64,000 nucleotides of DNA from Variovorax boronicumulans (GCF_019352895.1 NZ_JAAAFX010000004.1:2536971-2600970), one strand, 5' to 3'. Shown: positions 38,525-48,541, counted from the first letter of the stretch. Numbers and translations are program-made. Notes: a model not told the origin generated them from the letters alone.

Positions 38525-40807
38525 ATGAAGCATCTGTCTTCTCACGGCATGCGCCTCGGCCTTGTCGCACTCGCGGCACAGGTCCTGATGACCGCCTGCC
38601 TTCCCGCGGCCTTCGCGCAGGATGCGCCGCGCCGCGGCGAGCCGATCACGCTGAACTTCAGCAGTGCCGAGATCGAATCGGTGGCACGCACCATGGCCGT
38701 GATCACCGGTCGCGACGTGGTGGTCGATCCACGCGTCAAGGGCACGATCAGCCTGCAGACCGACCGCGCCATCCCGCCAGCGGCGGCCTTCAACCAGTTC
38801 GCGGCGGCGCTGCGGCTGCAGGGCTTCGCGATCGTCGAGGCCGACGGGCTCTACAAGATCGTGCCCGAGGCCGACGCCAAGCTGCAGAGCAGCACCGTGG
38901 TCAGCTCCACCGGTGCCGCGGCCCGCATGAGCGGCAACCAGATCGTCACCCAGGTCTTCAAGCTCAACTACGAGGCGGCCAACAACCTGCTGCCGGTGCT
39001 GCGCCCGCTGATCGCGCCGAACAACACCATCAACGTGAACCCCGGCAACAACTCGCTGGTGATCACCGACTACGCCGAGAACATGCAGCGCCTGGCGCGC
39101 ATCGTGGCCTCGCTCGACGTGCCCAACGCGTCGGACATCGAGGTGATCCAACTGCGCCATTCCGTGGCCACCGACATGGTGCCGCTGATCACGCGGCTGA
39201 TCGAAGGCGGCAGCGCCACCGGCCCGGCGGGCGCCGCACCCGGCACGGTCGACGCCACCTTCCGCACCACGCTGGTGGCCGACCCGCGCAGCAACGCGCT
39301 GATCCTGCGCGCGGCCAATCCGGCCCGCGTCCAGCTGGTGCGCACGCTGGTCGACAAGCTCGACCGCCCGGCCTTCGACAACGGCAACGGCGCGGCCGGC
39401 AACATCTACGTGGTGTACCTGAAGAACGCCGACGCGGTGCGGCTCGCCACCACGCTGCGCGCCGCCATGTCGACCGATGCCCGCGGCACCGGCGGCAACT
39501 CCGGCGCGGCCGGCACGCTGGGCAGCGCCACCAACCCGCAGACCGTGGGCCAGACCGGCAACACCAGCCAGAGCGGCAGCACCACCAGCGCCGCGGCCAC
39601 CACGCCGCTCAACAACGCCAACCAGCCCTCGACCGGTGGCCAGATCCAGGCCGACCCCTCGACCAACTCGCTGATCATCTCGGCGCCCGAGCCGCAGTAC
39701 CGCCAGCTGCGCGCGGTGATCGACAAGCTCGACAGCCGCCGTGCGCAGGTGATGGTCGAAAGCCTGATCGTCGAGGTCAACGCCGACAAGGCGGCCGAGT
39801 TCGGCGTGCAGTGGCAGACCGCCATCGGCTCCACCGGCGCGGTCGGCACCAACTCCAGCCTCGGCGGCCAGAACATCTTCAATCTCTCGGCCGCCACAGC
39901 GGCCGGCGGCGTGCCCTCGCAGCCCTCGAGCGGCTTCAACATCGGCCTGGGCACCAAGATCAACGGCGTGAACGCGCTGGGCCTGGTGGCGCGCTTCCTG
40001 CAGAGCAACGGCGAAGGCAACGTGCTCTCGACGCCCAACCTGCTGACGCTGGACAACGAGGAAGCCAAGATCGTGATCGGCCAGAACGTGCCCTTCGTGA
40101 CCGGCCAGTACACCAACACCGGCAGCAGCAGCACCAACGTCAGCCCGTTCCAGACCGTCGAGCGCAAGGACGTCGGCCTGACGCTGCGCGTGCGGCCGCA
40201 GATCAGCGAGAACGGCACGGTCAAGATGACCATCTTCCAGGAAGTGTCGAGCGTGGTCGCGGGCACCGCCAACAACACCAACGGACCGACCACCTCCAAG
40301 CGCTCGATCGAATCGAGCGTGCTGGTGGACGACGGCAGCATCATCGTCATCGGCGGCCTGCTGACCGACGAGTACGCGCGGGCCGACGAGAAGGTGCCCG
40401 GCCTGGGCGACATCCCGGTGCTCGGCAACCTGTTCAAGAGCGAGACGCGCAGCCGCAAGAAGACCAACCTGATGGTGTTCCTGCGGCCGATGGTGCTGCG
40501 CGACAGCATCAGCGGCGAGGCGGTCGCGACCGAGCGCTACGACATGCTGCGCACCCTGCAGCAGAACCTGCAGCCGGCCACCGACAACGTGATGCTGCGC
40601 GGCGTGACCGAGGCGCCCGTGCTGCCCCAGCTGCCCCAGCTGCTGCTGCAGCCGACGCCCGACTCGAACGACAGCAGCCGGCGCATCGAGGGCACGCGCC
40701 TGATCCCGCCGCCGATGATCGACAACAGGGTCGCGCCCAAGGACACGCCGCTCAAGGGCACGCTGCCCCCGACCGCCGACCCCGCGACCACGCGCGAACT
40801 GCCCTGA
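38525..40807 (+). CDS. gspD: Type II secretion outer-membrane secretin GspD
   Basis: 760 residues. Signal peptide ending near AAFAQDAPRRGEP. N0-N3 domains carry VVVDPRVKGTISLQ, GNNSLVITDYAENMQRL and related repeats. The N3 linker is a Gly/Ser/Thr/Asn-rich low-complexity stretch (about residues 325-375), then the secretin core with VLSTPNLLTLDNEEAKIVIG and VPGLGDIPVLGNLFKS. It ends without a recognisable pilotin-binding S-domain; no pilotin gene was seen. Confidence 0.95.
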   Translation: MKHLSSHGMRLGLVALAAQVLMTACLPAAFAQDAPRRGEPITLNFSSAEIESVARTMAVITGRDVVVDPRVKGTISLQTDRAIPPAAAFNQFAAALRLQGFAIVEADGLYKIVPEADAKLQSSTVVSSTGAAARMSGNQIVTQVFKLNYEAANNLLPVLRPLIAPNNTINVNPGNNSLVITDYAENMQRLARIVASLDVPNASDIEVIQLRHSVATDMVPLITRLIEGGSATGPAGAAPGTVDATFRTTLVADPRSNALILRAANPARVQLVRTLVDKLDRPAFDNGNGAAGNIYVVYLKNADAVRLATTLRAAMSTDARGTGGNSGAAGTLGSATNPQTVGQTGNTSQSGSTTSAAATTPLNNANQPSTGGQIQADPSTNSLIISAPEPQYRQLRAVIDKLDSRRAQVMVESLIVEVNADKAAEFGVQWQTAIGSTGAVGTNSSLGGQNIFNLSAATAAGGVPSQPSSGFNIGLGTKINGVNALGLVARFLQSNGEGNVLSTPNLLTLDNEEAKIVIGQNVPFVTGQYTNTGSSSTNVSPFQTVERKDVGLTLRVRPQISENGTVKMTIFQEVSSVVAGTANNTNGPTTSKRSIESSVLVDDGSIIVIGGLLTDEYARADEKVPGLGDIPVLGNLFKSETRSRKKTNLMVFLRPMVLRDSISGEAVATERYDMLRTLQQNLQPATDNVMLRGVTEAPVLPQLPQLLLQPTPDSNDSSRRIEGTRLIPPPMIDNRVAPKDTPLKGTLPPTADPATTRELP

Positions 40808-40820
40808 GCACCGACGGGCG

Positions 40821-42239
40821 ATGCGTTACCCCCTCCCCTACGCCTTCGCGCGTGCCCAGCAGCTGCTTCTGGAAGAAGCCGACGACGGCAGCCTGACGCT
40901 CTGGATGCCGAGCGACCCGCCACGCAGCGCGCTGGGCGAAGTCGCACGCCGCTTCCCGATCAAGACCTTCGAGCCGCTGCCGACCGAGCAACTGGCGCAG
41001 CGCATCAGCGCCGCCTACTCCAACGGCGAATCGAACGCCGCCACGGTGGTCAGCGAAGTCCAGGGCGAGGCCGACCTCTCGCGCATGATGCAGGAGCTGC
41101 CGGCCGTCGAGGACTTGCTGGAATCGGCCGGCGACGCGCCCATCATCCGGATGCTCAACGCGCTGCTCACCCAGGCCGCGCGCGACGGCGCCAGCGACAT
41201 CCACATCGAACCCTACGAGCGCACGTCGTCGGTGCGCTTTCGCATCGACGGCACGCTGCGCGAAGTGGTCAAGCCCAACCGCGCGCTGCATGCCGCGCTG
41301 ATTTCGCGGCTGAAGATCATGGCCGACCTCGACATCGCCGAGAAGCGCCTGCCGCAGGACGGCCGCATCTCGCTGCGCATCGGCACCCGCGCGGTCGACG
41401 TGCGCGTGTCGACGCTGCCCAGCGCGCACGGCGAACGCGCGGTGCTGCGGCTCTTGGACAAGAACGAGAGCAAGCTCACGCTCGAATCGGTGGGCATGCT
41501 GGGCGACACGCTGTCGCGCTTCGAGACGCTGATCGCGCAACCGCACGGCATCATCCTCGTGACCGGCCCGACCGGCTCGGGCAAGACCACCACGCTGTAC
41601 TCGGCGCTGGCGCGGCTCGACGCCACGCGCAGCAACATCATGACGGTCGAGGACCCGATCGAGTACGAGCTGGCCGGTGTCGGCCAGACGCAGGTCAATG
41701 CCAAGATCGACCTGACCTTCGCCAAGGCCCTGCGCGCGATCCTGCGGCAGGACCCGGACGTGATCATGATCGGCGAAATCCGCGACTTCGAGACCGCGCA
41801 GATCGCCATCCAGGCCTCGCTCACCGGCCATCTGGTGCTCGCCACGCTGCACACCAACGACGCGGTCAGCGCCGTCACCCGGCTCACCGACATGGGCGTC
41901 GAACCCTTCCTGCTGAGCTCCTCGCTGCTGGGCGTGCTCGCGCAGCGGCTGGTGCGCCGGCTGTGCCCGACCTGCGCCCAGCGCGCGGAGAACGGCGAGG
42001 CCGCGCCGGTCGGCTGCGACGCCTGCGGCCAGACCGGCTACCAGGGCCGCACCGGCATCTTCGAACTGCTGGTGGCCGACGAGGCCGTGCAGTCGCTGAT
42101 CCACAGCCGTGCGCCCGAAAGCCAGATCTTCACCGCAGCCGAACGCGGCGGCCTGCGCTCGATGCGCGCCGACGGCGAGCGGCTGGTGCAGGCCGGCATC
42201 ACCTCGCGCGCCGAGCTGCTGCGCGTGACGCGAGACTGA
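40821..42239 (+). CDS. gspE: Type II secretion ATPase GspE
   Basis: 472 residues. Walker A GPTGSGKTTT at 249-258, Asp box, Walker B DPDVIMIGEIRDFETAQIA and His box TGHLVLATLHTNDAVSAV are in order. The zinc tetra-cysteine module is Cys382, Cys385, Cys399 and Cys402 (CPTC...CDAC). It powers pseudopilus assembly from the cytoplasm. Confidence 0.96.
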   Translation: MRYPLPYAFARAQQLLLEEADDGSLTLWMPSDPPRSALGEVARRFPIKTFEPLPTEQLAQRISAAYSNGESNAATVVSEVQGEADLSRMMQELPAVEDLLESAGDAPIIRMLNALLTQAARDGASDIHIEPYERTSSVRFRIDGTLREVVKPNRALHAALISRLKIMADLDIAEKRLPQDGRISLRIGTRAVDVRVSTLPSAHGERAVLRLLDKNESKLTLESVGMLGDTLSRFETLIAQPHGIILVTGPTGSGKTTTLYSALARLDATRSNIMTVEDPIEYELAGVGQTQVNAKIDLTFAKALRAILRQDPDVIMIGEIRDFETAQIAIQASLTGHLVLATLHTNDAVSAVTRLTDMGVEPFLLSSSLLGVLAQRLVRRLCPTCAQRAENGEAAPVGCDACGQTGYQGRTGIFELLVADEAVQSLIHSRAPESQIFTAAERGGLRSMRADGERLVQAGITSRAELLRVTRD

Positions 42240-42240
42240 C

Positions 42241-43473
42241 GTGCCCGCCTATTCCTTCGAAGCCATCGACGCGCAGGGCAACGCCCGCAAGGGCGTGCTC
42301 GAGGCCGACACCGCGCGCAATGCGCGCGGCATGCTGCGCGCGCAGCAACTCATTCCGCTCGAAGTCACGATCGTCGGCGACGCCAGTGCGCAACGGCGCG
42401 AATCGGGCGGTTGGCGCAATCTCTTCGGCGGCGCCCGGGCCTTCAGCACCACCGAGCTGGCGGTGTGGACGCGGCAGATCGCGGGCCTGGTGTCCTCCGG
42501 GCTGCCGCTGGAACGCGCGCTCACCGCGCTGACCGACGAGGCCGAGCGCGAGAACCAGCGCAACCTCGTGGCCTCGCTGCGCGCCGAGGTCAATGCCGGC
42601 TCGCCCTTCGCGCGCGCGCTGGCGCAGCATCCGCGCGAGTTCTCGCCGATCTACACCGCGGTCATCGGGGCCGGCGAACACAGCGGCAACCTCGGCCTGG
42701 TGCTCGAGCGCCTGGCCGACGACCTCGAACAACGCCAGGCCTTGCAGCAGAAGCTGGTGGGCGCGGCGCTCTACCCGGCCATCGTCACGCTGGTGGCGAT
42801 CGTGATCGTGATCTTCCTGGTGAGCTACGTGGTGCCGCAGGTGGCCAACGTGTTCGCCGGCACCAAGCGCGCGCTGCCCTTTCTCACCGTGGTGATGCTG
42901 GGCCTGAGCGCCTTCGTGCGCAACTACGGCTGGGCCATGCTGATCGTGCTCGCGGCCGGTGTGGTCACGGTGCGCACCGCGCTCGCGCGGCCGGCCTTCC
43001 GCGAAAAGTTCGATGCCGCCTGGCTCAACCTGCCGCTGGTGGGCAAGCTGGCGCGCGGCTACAACGCGGCGCGCTTCGCCAGCACGCTGGCCATGCTGAC
43101 GACCGCCGGCGTGCCGATCCTGCGCGCGCTGCAGGCCGCGGCCGAGACGCTGGGCAACCGCGCGATGCGCGCCGACGCGCTCGATGCGCTGGTGCTGGTG
43201 CGCGAAGGCGCACCGCTGGCCTCGGCCCTGGCGCAGAAGAAGCGCTTCCCCGGCATCGTCTCGATGTTCGCGCGGCTGGGCGAACAGACCGGCACGCTGC
43301 CGCTGATGCTGCAGCGCGCCGCCACCCAACTCGGCGCCGAGGTGCAGCGCCGCGCGATGCACCTGGCCACCATCCTCGAGCCGTTGCTGATCGTGGGCAT
43401 GGGCGGGGTCGTGATGCTGATCGTGCTCGCGGTGCTGATGCCGATCATCCAGCTCAACCAGTTCGTGAAGTAG
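42241..43473 (+). CDS. gspF: Type II secretion platform protein GspF
   Basis: 410 residues. GTG start one base after the gspE stop. Two GspF domains each ending in hydrophobic spans; the first carries SSGLPLERALTAL and the second TAGVPILRALQAA. The C-terminal span reads GGVVMLIVLAVLMPIIQLNQFVK. Confidence 0.95.
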   Translation: MPAYSFEAIDAQGNARKGVLEADTARNARGMLRAQQLIPLEVTIVGDASAQRRESGGWRNLFGGARAFSTTELAVWTRQIAGLVSSGLPLERALTALTDEAERENQRNLVASLRAEVNAGSPFARALAQHPREFSPIYTAVIGAGEHSGNLGLVLERLADDLEQRQALQQKLVGAALYPAIVTLVAIVIVIFLVSYVVPQVANVFAGTKRALPFLTVVMLGLSAFVRNYGWAMLIVLAAGVVTVRTALARPAFREKFDAAWLNLPLVGKLARGYNAARFASTLAMLTTAGVPILRALQAAAETLGNRAMRADALDALVLVREGAPLASALAQKKRFPGIVSMFARLGEQTGTLPLMLQRAATQLGAEVQRRAMHLATILEPLLIVGMGGVVMLIVLAVLMPIIQLNQFVK

Positions 43474-43478
43474 ACGCC

Positions 43479-44378
43479 ATGGCCGCCACCCTCGACGACA
43501 AGCTGGTGGTGGCGATCTCCTCGCGTGCCCTGTTCAACCTCGAGGAAGAGAACAGGATCTTCGAGTCGGGCGACAACGAGGGCTACATGCGGCTGCAGCT
43601 GGAGCGCATCGACCAGCCGGCCGCGCCGGGCATCGCCTACTCGCTGATCCGCAAGCTGCTGCGCTTCAACGACGACGGCGTGCAGCGTGTCGAGGTGGTG
43701 ATCCTCTCGCGCAACGACCCGGTCTCGGGCATGCGCATCTTCCGCTCCAGCACGGCCGCGGGCCTGCCGTTGCAGCGCGGCGTGTTCACCCAGGGCCGCG
43801 CGCCTTTCGGCTACCTGCGCGCGCTGCGGGCCCACCTGTTCCTCTCGGTCAACGCGCAGGACGTGCGCGAGGCGCTGCATGCCGGCTTTCCCGCGGCGCG
43901 CGTGCTGGTCGAGTCGGTCAAGGCCGGCGACGCCTTCCCCAACGAAGTGCGCATCGCCTTCGACGGCGACGCCGTGCTGTTCAGCGACGAGGCCGAGCGC
44001 GTGTTCCAGGCCGAAGGGCTCGACGCCTTCCAGCTGCACGAATCGAGCAAGGCCGAGCTGCCCCTGCCCGAGGGGCCGTTCAAGCCGCTGCTGATGGCCC
44101 TGCATCGCCTGCAGATGGCCGGCAACGCCTCGATGCGCATCCGCACCGCGCTGGTCACGGCGCGCAGCGCGCCGGCGCACGAGCGCGCGATCCGCACGCT
44201 GATGAACTGGAACATCCGCGTCGACGAGGCGATGTTCCTGGGCGGCCTGCCCAAGGGCGAGTTCCTGCGCGAGTTCGAGCCCGACTTCTTCTTCGACGAC
44301 CAGACCGGTCACGTCGATGCGGCCGCGCGCCATGTGCCGGCCGGGCATGTGAGCAGCGGCATCAGCAACGAGCCCTGA
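43479..44378 (+). CDS. Cytosolic 5'-nucleotidase (PF06189-like)
   Basis: 299 residues. The N-terminal AISSRALFNLEEENRIFE is the signature of this bacterial 5'-nucleotidase family, with VEVVILSRNDP and FDGDAVLFSDEAE as later acidic motifs suggestive of a HAD-like phosphatase. It should dephosphorylate nucleoside monophosphates. The ATG at 43479 follows gspF by five bases, so it may be cotranscribed with the secretion operon. Recycling of nucleotide phosphate fits the region that follows. Confidence 0.85.
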   Translation: MAATLDDKLVVAISSRALFNLEEENRIFESGDNEGYMRLQLERIDQPAAPGIAYSLIRKLLRFNDDGVQRVEVVILSRNDPVSGMRIFRSSTAAGLPLQRGVFTQGRAPFGYLRALRAHLFLSVNAQDVREALHAGFPAARVLVESVKAGDAFPNEVRIAFDGDAVLFSDEAERVFQAEGLDAFQLHESSKAELPLPEGPFKPLLMALHRLQMAGNASMRIRTALVTARSAPAHERAIRTLMNWNIRVDEAMFLGGLPKGEFLREFEPDFFFDDQTGHVDAAARHVPAGHVSSGISNEP

Positions 44379-44463
44379 GCGCCGCGCGCGACGCTGGGTC
44401 GCGCGTTCTTCCCTGCGGTTTTGCACGCCCCGAGGCGCCTCGGGCGCGATCTCGATGCACGCC

Positions 44464-44496
44464 ATGTCATGGAACGTTCATCGCGGGGTCATGCCC
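44464..44496 (+). promoter_or_regulatory. PhoB-like box of three 11-bp repeats before the phospholipase unit
   Basis: ATGTCAT, CGTTCAT and GGGTCAT start at 44464, 44475 and 44486, so TCAT recurs exactly every 11 bases, as in the PhoB box (CTGTCAT-N4). A TAGCCT at 44503 lies 11 bases after the final T, a suitable -10 position. It is in the 251-bp gap upstream of the lipoprotein gene. Confidence 0.7.
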
Positions 44497-44629
44497 GCTG
44501 CCTAGCCTCGCGCGGTGTCCGGTGCATGCGGCGGCGCCTGTTGGCAGCCCCCGATGCACACCCATGTTCCGGCGCACCCGCGCGCAGAGAAGCGCTCACC
44601 GACAACAACGATTCCGAGGATCCCACCCC

Positions 44630-44815
44630 ATGCGAACTCCATCCCTTGGCGCGCGTCTCGCGACCGCGCTCGTGCTGGCGTGCGCGCTGTCCGCCTGCGG
44701 CGGCAGCAGCGACAACGGCACGCCGACCCCCACGCCGCCGACGACGCCCACCACCCCGACCACGCCGCCCGCACCCGACACCGGCGTGCCCCCCGTGATG
44801 CGCTGCGCGCCATGA
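44630..44815 (+). CDS. Small Pro/Thr-rich lipoprotein, coupled to phospholipase C
   Basis: 61 residues. GAGGA is nine bases before the ATG. MRTPSLGARLATALVLACAL ends in a lipobox (LSAC), so Cys21 would be lipidated. The rest is almost only Pro and Thr (TPTPTPPTTPTTPTTPP). Its final codons overlap the phospholipase start (ATGA). The tail resembles the linker after the lipid Cys of the alkaline phosphatase at 57784, so it may be a degenerate relic of a similar lipoprotein, or a small coupling peptide. No known family seen. Confidence 0.55.
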   Translation: MRTPSLGARLATALVLACALSACGGSSDNGTPTPTPPTTPTTPTTPPAPDTGVPPVMRCAP

Positions 44816-47082
44816 ACGATCCGAAGAAGCAAGCCATGAACTCCCGTCGCAAATTCCTCACCGGCACGGCCACCACCGGCCTGGCCGCGCTTTCGCTGAG
44901 CGCCTTCCCACCCAGCATCCGGCGCGCGCTTGCGATCCCGGCCAACAACAAGACCGGCACGATTCAAGACGTCGAGCACATCGTGATCCTGATGCAGGAG
45001 AACCGCTCCTTCGACAACTACTTCGGCACGCTGCCGGGCGTGCGCGGCTTCGGCGACCGCTTCACCGTGCCGCTGCCCGGCGGGCGCAACGTGTGGCAGC
45101 AGGCCGACGGCAACGGCCGGCTCGTGATGCCCTACCACCTCGACCAGTCCAAGGGCAACGCGCAGCGCGTGGACGGTACACCGCATGAATGGGACGACAG
45201 CCAGAACGCCTGGGACGGCGGCCGCCTCTCTCAATGGCCGCGCTACAAGCACGATGCATCCATGGGCTACTTCAAGGAAGCGGAAGTGCCGTTCCAGTTC
45301 TCGCTGGCCAACGCCTTCACGCTGTGCGACAGCTACCACGCCGCGATGCACACCGGCACCGATGCCAACCGCTCCTTCCATCTCACCGGCACCAACGGCC
45401 CGACCGCCCAGGGCGTGGCCTACGTCAACAACGAATGGGACTGGCTGGACGGGCGCGCGTCCGCGGTGAACACCGGCTATACGTGGAAGACCTATGCCGA
45501 GCGGCTCGAAGATGCGGGCGTCAACTGGATCTGCTACCAGAACATGCCCGACGAATGGGGCGACAACATGCTCGGCGCCTTCCGCCAGTTCCGCCGCGCC
45601 AACCGCGCCTCGGCCTTCCCGGTCTCCAGCGGCGGCGGCCCCGGCGCGCCGTATTCCAACCCCGGCCAGGCCGTGCCCTACCACGCCTACGACGCGGCCA
45701 GCGACAACCCCGGCAACCCGCTCTACAAGGGCATCGCCAACACCCTGCCGGGCACCAAGCCCGAGGAGTACCTCGACGCCTTCCGCAAGGACGTGCTGGC
45801 GGGCCGCCTGCCGCAGGTGAGCTGGATCAGTGCGCCCTCGGCCTACTGCGAGCATCCAGGCCCTTCCAGCCCGGTGCAGGGCGCCTGGTTCATCCAGGAG
45901 ATCCTGGACGCCCTGACCGCCGCGCCCGAGGTCTGGAGCAAGACCGTGCTGCTGGTCAACTTCGACGAGAACGACGGTTTCTTCGACCACGTGCCTTCGC
46001 CTTCGGCACCCTCGCTCGACGCCAACAAGAAGCCGGCCGGCAAGACCACGCTGGCCGATGCCGACCTGGCGCACGAGTACTTCACACAGCCGCCGCCCGC
46101 GGGCAGCAGCTCGCAGCCCCCGACCGACAGCCGCGTCTTCGGCCCCGGCCCGCGCGTGCCGATGTACGTGATCTCGCCCTGGAGCCGCGGCGGCTGGGTC
46201 AACTCGCAGGCCTTCGACCACACCTCGGTGCTGCGCTTCATCGAGGCCCGCTTCGGCGTCAAGGAGCCGAACATCTCGCCCTTCCGGCGCGCGGTGTGCG
46301 GCGACCTCACGAGCGCCTTCAACTTCGCCACGCCCAACACCGAAACGCTGCCGACGCTCGGCGGGCGCCTGAGCCGGGACCAGGCCGACCAGTTGCGCAC
46401 CGACCAGGGCAAGCTGCCCCAGGTGCCGCTGCCGCTCGATCCGCAGCTGCCGCGCCAGCCCACCGGCACCCGCCCTTCGCGCGCACTGCCCTACGAGCTG
46501 CATGCGAGCGCCAGGACCGATGCCCTCAGCGGCAGGGTGCAGCTGCTGTTCGCCAACAGCGGCAAGGCCGCTGCAGTGTTCCATGTCTACGACAAGCTCA
46601 ACCTCGACCGCCTGCCGCGCCGCTACATGGTCGAAGCCGGCAAGACGCTCGACGACGCCTGGAGCGCGATGAGCGACAACGCCGGCGCCTACGACCTCTG
46701 GGTGCTCGGCCCGAACGGCTTCCATCGCCACTTCAAGGGCAACCTCAACACGCTGCGCGCGGGCGGTGCCGCCAACCCCGAGGTGCGGGTGTGCTACGAC
46801 ATCGCCAACGGCAACGTCTACCTGAGCATGCGCAACGACGGCAAGACCGCCTGCCGCTTCACCCTCGTCCCGAAGGCCTACCGCACCGACGGCCCCTGGA
46901 CCGCGGAGGTGGCCGGTGGCGCCAGCGTGGACCAGCACTGGGAGCTCGCGGCCAGCGGCCAGTGGTACGACTTCGCGGTCACTTGCGATGCCGACCCGGC
47001 CTACTACCGCCGCTTCGCCGGCCGCGTGGAAACCGGCAAGCACACGGTGAGCGATCCGGCGATGGGCTTGTCCGAACGCTGA
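44812..47082 (+). CDS. Phospholipase C, phosphocholine-preferring (PlcN/PlcH type), Tat-exported
   Basis: 756 residues. A Tat signal, MNDPKKQAMNSRRKFLTGTA, with the twin-arginine SRRKFL and a hydrophobic stretch, is followed by the phosphoesterase core EHIVILMQENRSFDNYFGTL. The two C-terminal repeated domains (DUF756 type) start near ALPYELHASARTDALSG and PEVRVCYDIANGNVYLSM. P. aeruginosa PlcN (692) and PlcH (730) are similar in size and layout, and are Tat-exported then secreted by a type II system. Start at 44812 is coupled to the lipoprotein; 44836 is an alternative. Inferred role: releasing diacylglycerol and phosphorylcholine as a phosphate source. Confidence 0.9.
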   Translation: MNDPKKQAMNSRRKFLTGTATTGLAALSLSAFPPSIRRALAIPANNKTGTIQDVEHIVILMQENRSFDNYFGTLPGVRGFGDRFTVPLPGGRNVWQQADGNGRLVMPYHLDQSKGNAQRVDGTPHEWDDSQNAWDGGRLSQWPRYKHDASMGYFKEAEVPFQFSLANAFTLCDSYHAAMHTGTDANRSFHLTGTNGPTAQGVAYVNNEWDWLDGRASAVNTGYTWKTYAERLEDAGVNWICYQNMPDEWGDNMLGAFRQFRRANRASAFPVSSGGGPGAPYSNPGQAVPYHAYDAASDNPGNPLYKGIANTLPGTKPEEYLDAFRKDVLAGRLPQVSWISAPSAYCEHPGPSSPVQGAWFIQEILDALTAAPEVWSKTVLLVNFDENDGFFDHVPSPSAPSLDANKKPAGKTTLADADLAHEYFTQPPPAGSSSQPPTDSRVFGPGPRVPMYVISPWSRGGWVNSQAFDHTSVLRFIEARFGVKEPNISPFRRAVCGDLTSAFNFATPNTETLPTLGGRLSRDQADQLRTDQGKLPQVPLPLDPQLPRQPTGTRPSRALPYELHASARTDALSGRVQLLFANSGKAAAVFHVYDKLNLDRLPRRYMVEAGKTLDDAWSAMSDNAGAYDLWVLGPNGFHRHFKGNLNTLRAGGAANPEVRVCYDIANGNVYLSMRNDGKTACRFTLVPKAYRTDGPWTAEVAGGASVDQHWELAASGQWYDFAVTCDADPAYYRRFAGRVETGKHTVSDPAMGLSER

Positions 47083-47101
47083 GCGGCGGCAGAATGCCGG
47101 C

Positions 47102-48499
47102 ATGCTGATCCTTCGACATGCCGACGTTCTGGTCACCATGGACGCCGCGCGGCGTGAAATCGCCGACGGCGCCGTGGTGTGCGATGGCCCCGCGGTGGCC
47201 TGGGTGGGCCCCACGGCCGATCTGCCCGCCGTGTACCTGGACGCGTTGCGAAACGGCCGGGCCGAGGCCATCGACCTGCACGGCCACGTGCTGATGCCGG
47301 GCCTGGTCAACACCCACCACCACATGTACCAGAGCCTGACGCGCGCCGTGCCGGCCGCGCAGGACGCCGAGCTCTTCGGCTGGCTCACCAACCTCTACCT
47401 GCTCTGGGCCGGCCTCACGCCGGAGATGGTGCGCGTGTCGACACAGACCGCGATGGCCGAGCTGATGCTGTCGGGCTGCACCACCACCAGCGACCACCTC
47501 TACCTGTTCCCCAATGGCGCGCGGCTCGACGACTCGATCGAGGCGGCAGACGCGATGGGCATGCGTTTCCACGCGGCGCGCGGCAGCATGAGCGTGGGCC
47601 GCAGCCAGGGCGGCCTGCCGCCCGATGCGGTGGTGGAGAGCGAGGCCGCGATCCTGGCCGACAGCGAACGCCTGATCGACCGCTGGCACGACGCCTCGCG
47701 CCACAGCATGCGCCGCATCGTGCTCGCGCCCTGCTCGCCGTTCTCGGTCTCGCGCGACCTGATGCGCGAGTCGGCGGTGCTGGCGCGCACGCGCGGCGTG
47801 TCGCTGCATACCCACCTCGCCGAGAACGACAACGACGTCGCCTATTCGCGCGAGAAGTTCGGCATGACGCCGGCCGAATACGCCGAAGACCTGGGCTGGG
47901 TCGGCCGCGACGTCTGGCATGCGCACTGCGTCAAGCTCGATCCGGCGGGCATCGCGCTGTTCGGCCGCACCGGCACCGGCGTGGCGCATTGCCCCTGCTC
48001 CAACATGCGGCTCGGCTCGGGCATCGCGCCCATCGGCGCGATGCGCCGCGCCGGCGTGCCCGTGGGGCTGGGCGTGGACGGCAGCGCATCGAACGACGGT
48101 GCCCACATGCTGGGCGAGGCCCGGCAGGCGCTGCTGTTGCAGCGCGTGGGCCACGGCCCGGCCGCGATGACGGCGCGCGAGGCGCTCGAGATCGCGACGC
48201 TGGGCGGCGCAAAGGTGCTGGGCCGCGATGACATCGGCGCGCTCGCGCCCGGCATGTCGGCCGACCTCGTGGCCTTCGACCTGCGCGGCGTGGCGCATGC
48301 GGGTGCCGGCCACGACCCGGTGGCGGCGCTGGTGTTCTGCACGCCGGCCTCGACCGCGTTGAGCGTGATCGACGGTCAGGTGCGCATCCGCGACGGGCGC
48401 TTCACCGGCCTCGAGCTCGCACCCCTGCTCGCCCGGCATCGCGCGCTGGCACAGGCGCTGTACGAAAGCGCACGGCATCCGCACAGCGCGGGCCGCTGA
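47102..48499 (+). CDS. Amidohydrolase, 8-oxoguanine deaminase type
   Basis: 465 residues of the ATZ/TRZ amidohydrolase family. Zinc-ligand segments NTHHHMYQSL, HTHLAEND, HAHCVKLD and VDGSASND are in order, with PGLVNTHHH at the N-terminus and GSLAPGMSADLVAFD-like residues (IGALAPGMSADLVAFDL) near the end. These match 8-oxoguanine deaminases, which act on oxidised purine; the substrate is inferred by resemblance only. It lies 19 bases after the phospholipase gene, so it may share its mRNA. Confidence 0.78.
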   Translation: MLILRHADVLVTMDAARREIADGAVVCDGPAVAWVGPTADLPAVYLDALRNGRAEAIDLHGHVLMPGLVNTHHHMYQSLTRAVPAAQDAELFGWLTNLYLLWAGLTPEMVRVSTQTAMAELMLSGCTTTSDHLYLFPNGARLDDSIEAADAMGMRFHAARGSMSVGRSQGGLPPDAVVESEAAILADSERLIDRWHDASRHSMRRIVLAPCSPFSVSRDLMRESAVLARTRGVSLHTHLAENDNDVAYSREKFGMTPAEYAEDLGWVGRDVWHAHCVKLDPAGIALFGRTGTGVAHCPCSNMRLGSGIAPIGAMRRAGVPVGLGVDGSASNDGAHMLGEARQALLLQRVGHGPAAMTAREALEIATLGGAKVLGRDDIGALAPGMSADLVAFDLRGVAHAGAGHDPVAALVFCTPASTALSVIDGQVRIRDGRFTGLELAPLLARHRALAQALYESARHPHSAGR

Positions 48500-48541
48500 G
48501 GCGGCGATCGGCCGCGCGGCTTTCGTTCGGCTTTCGCCCGT

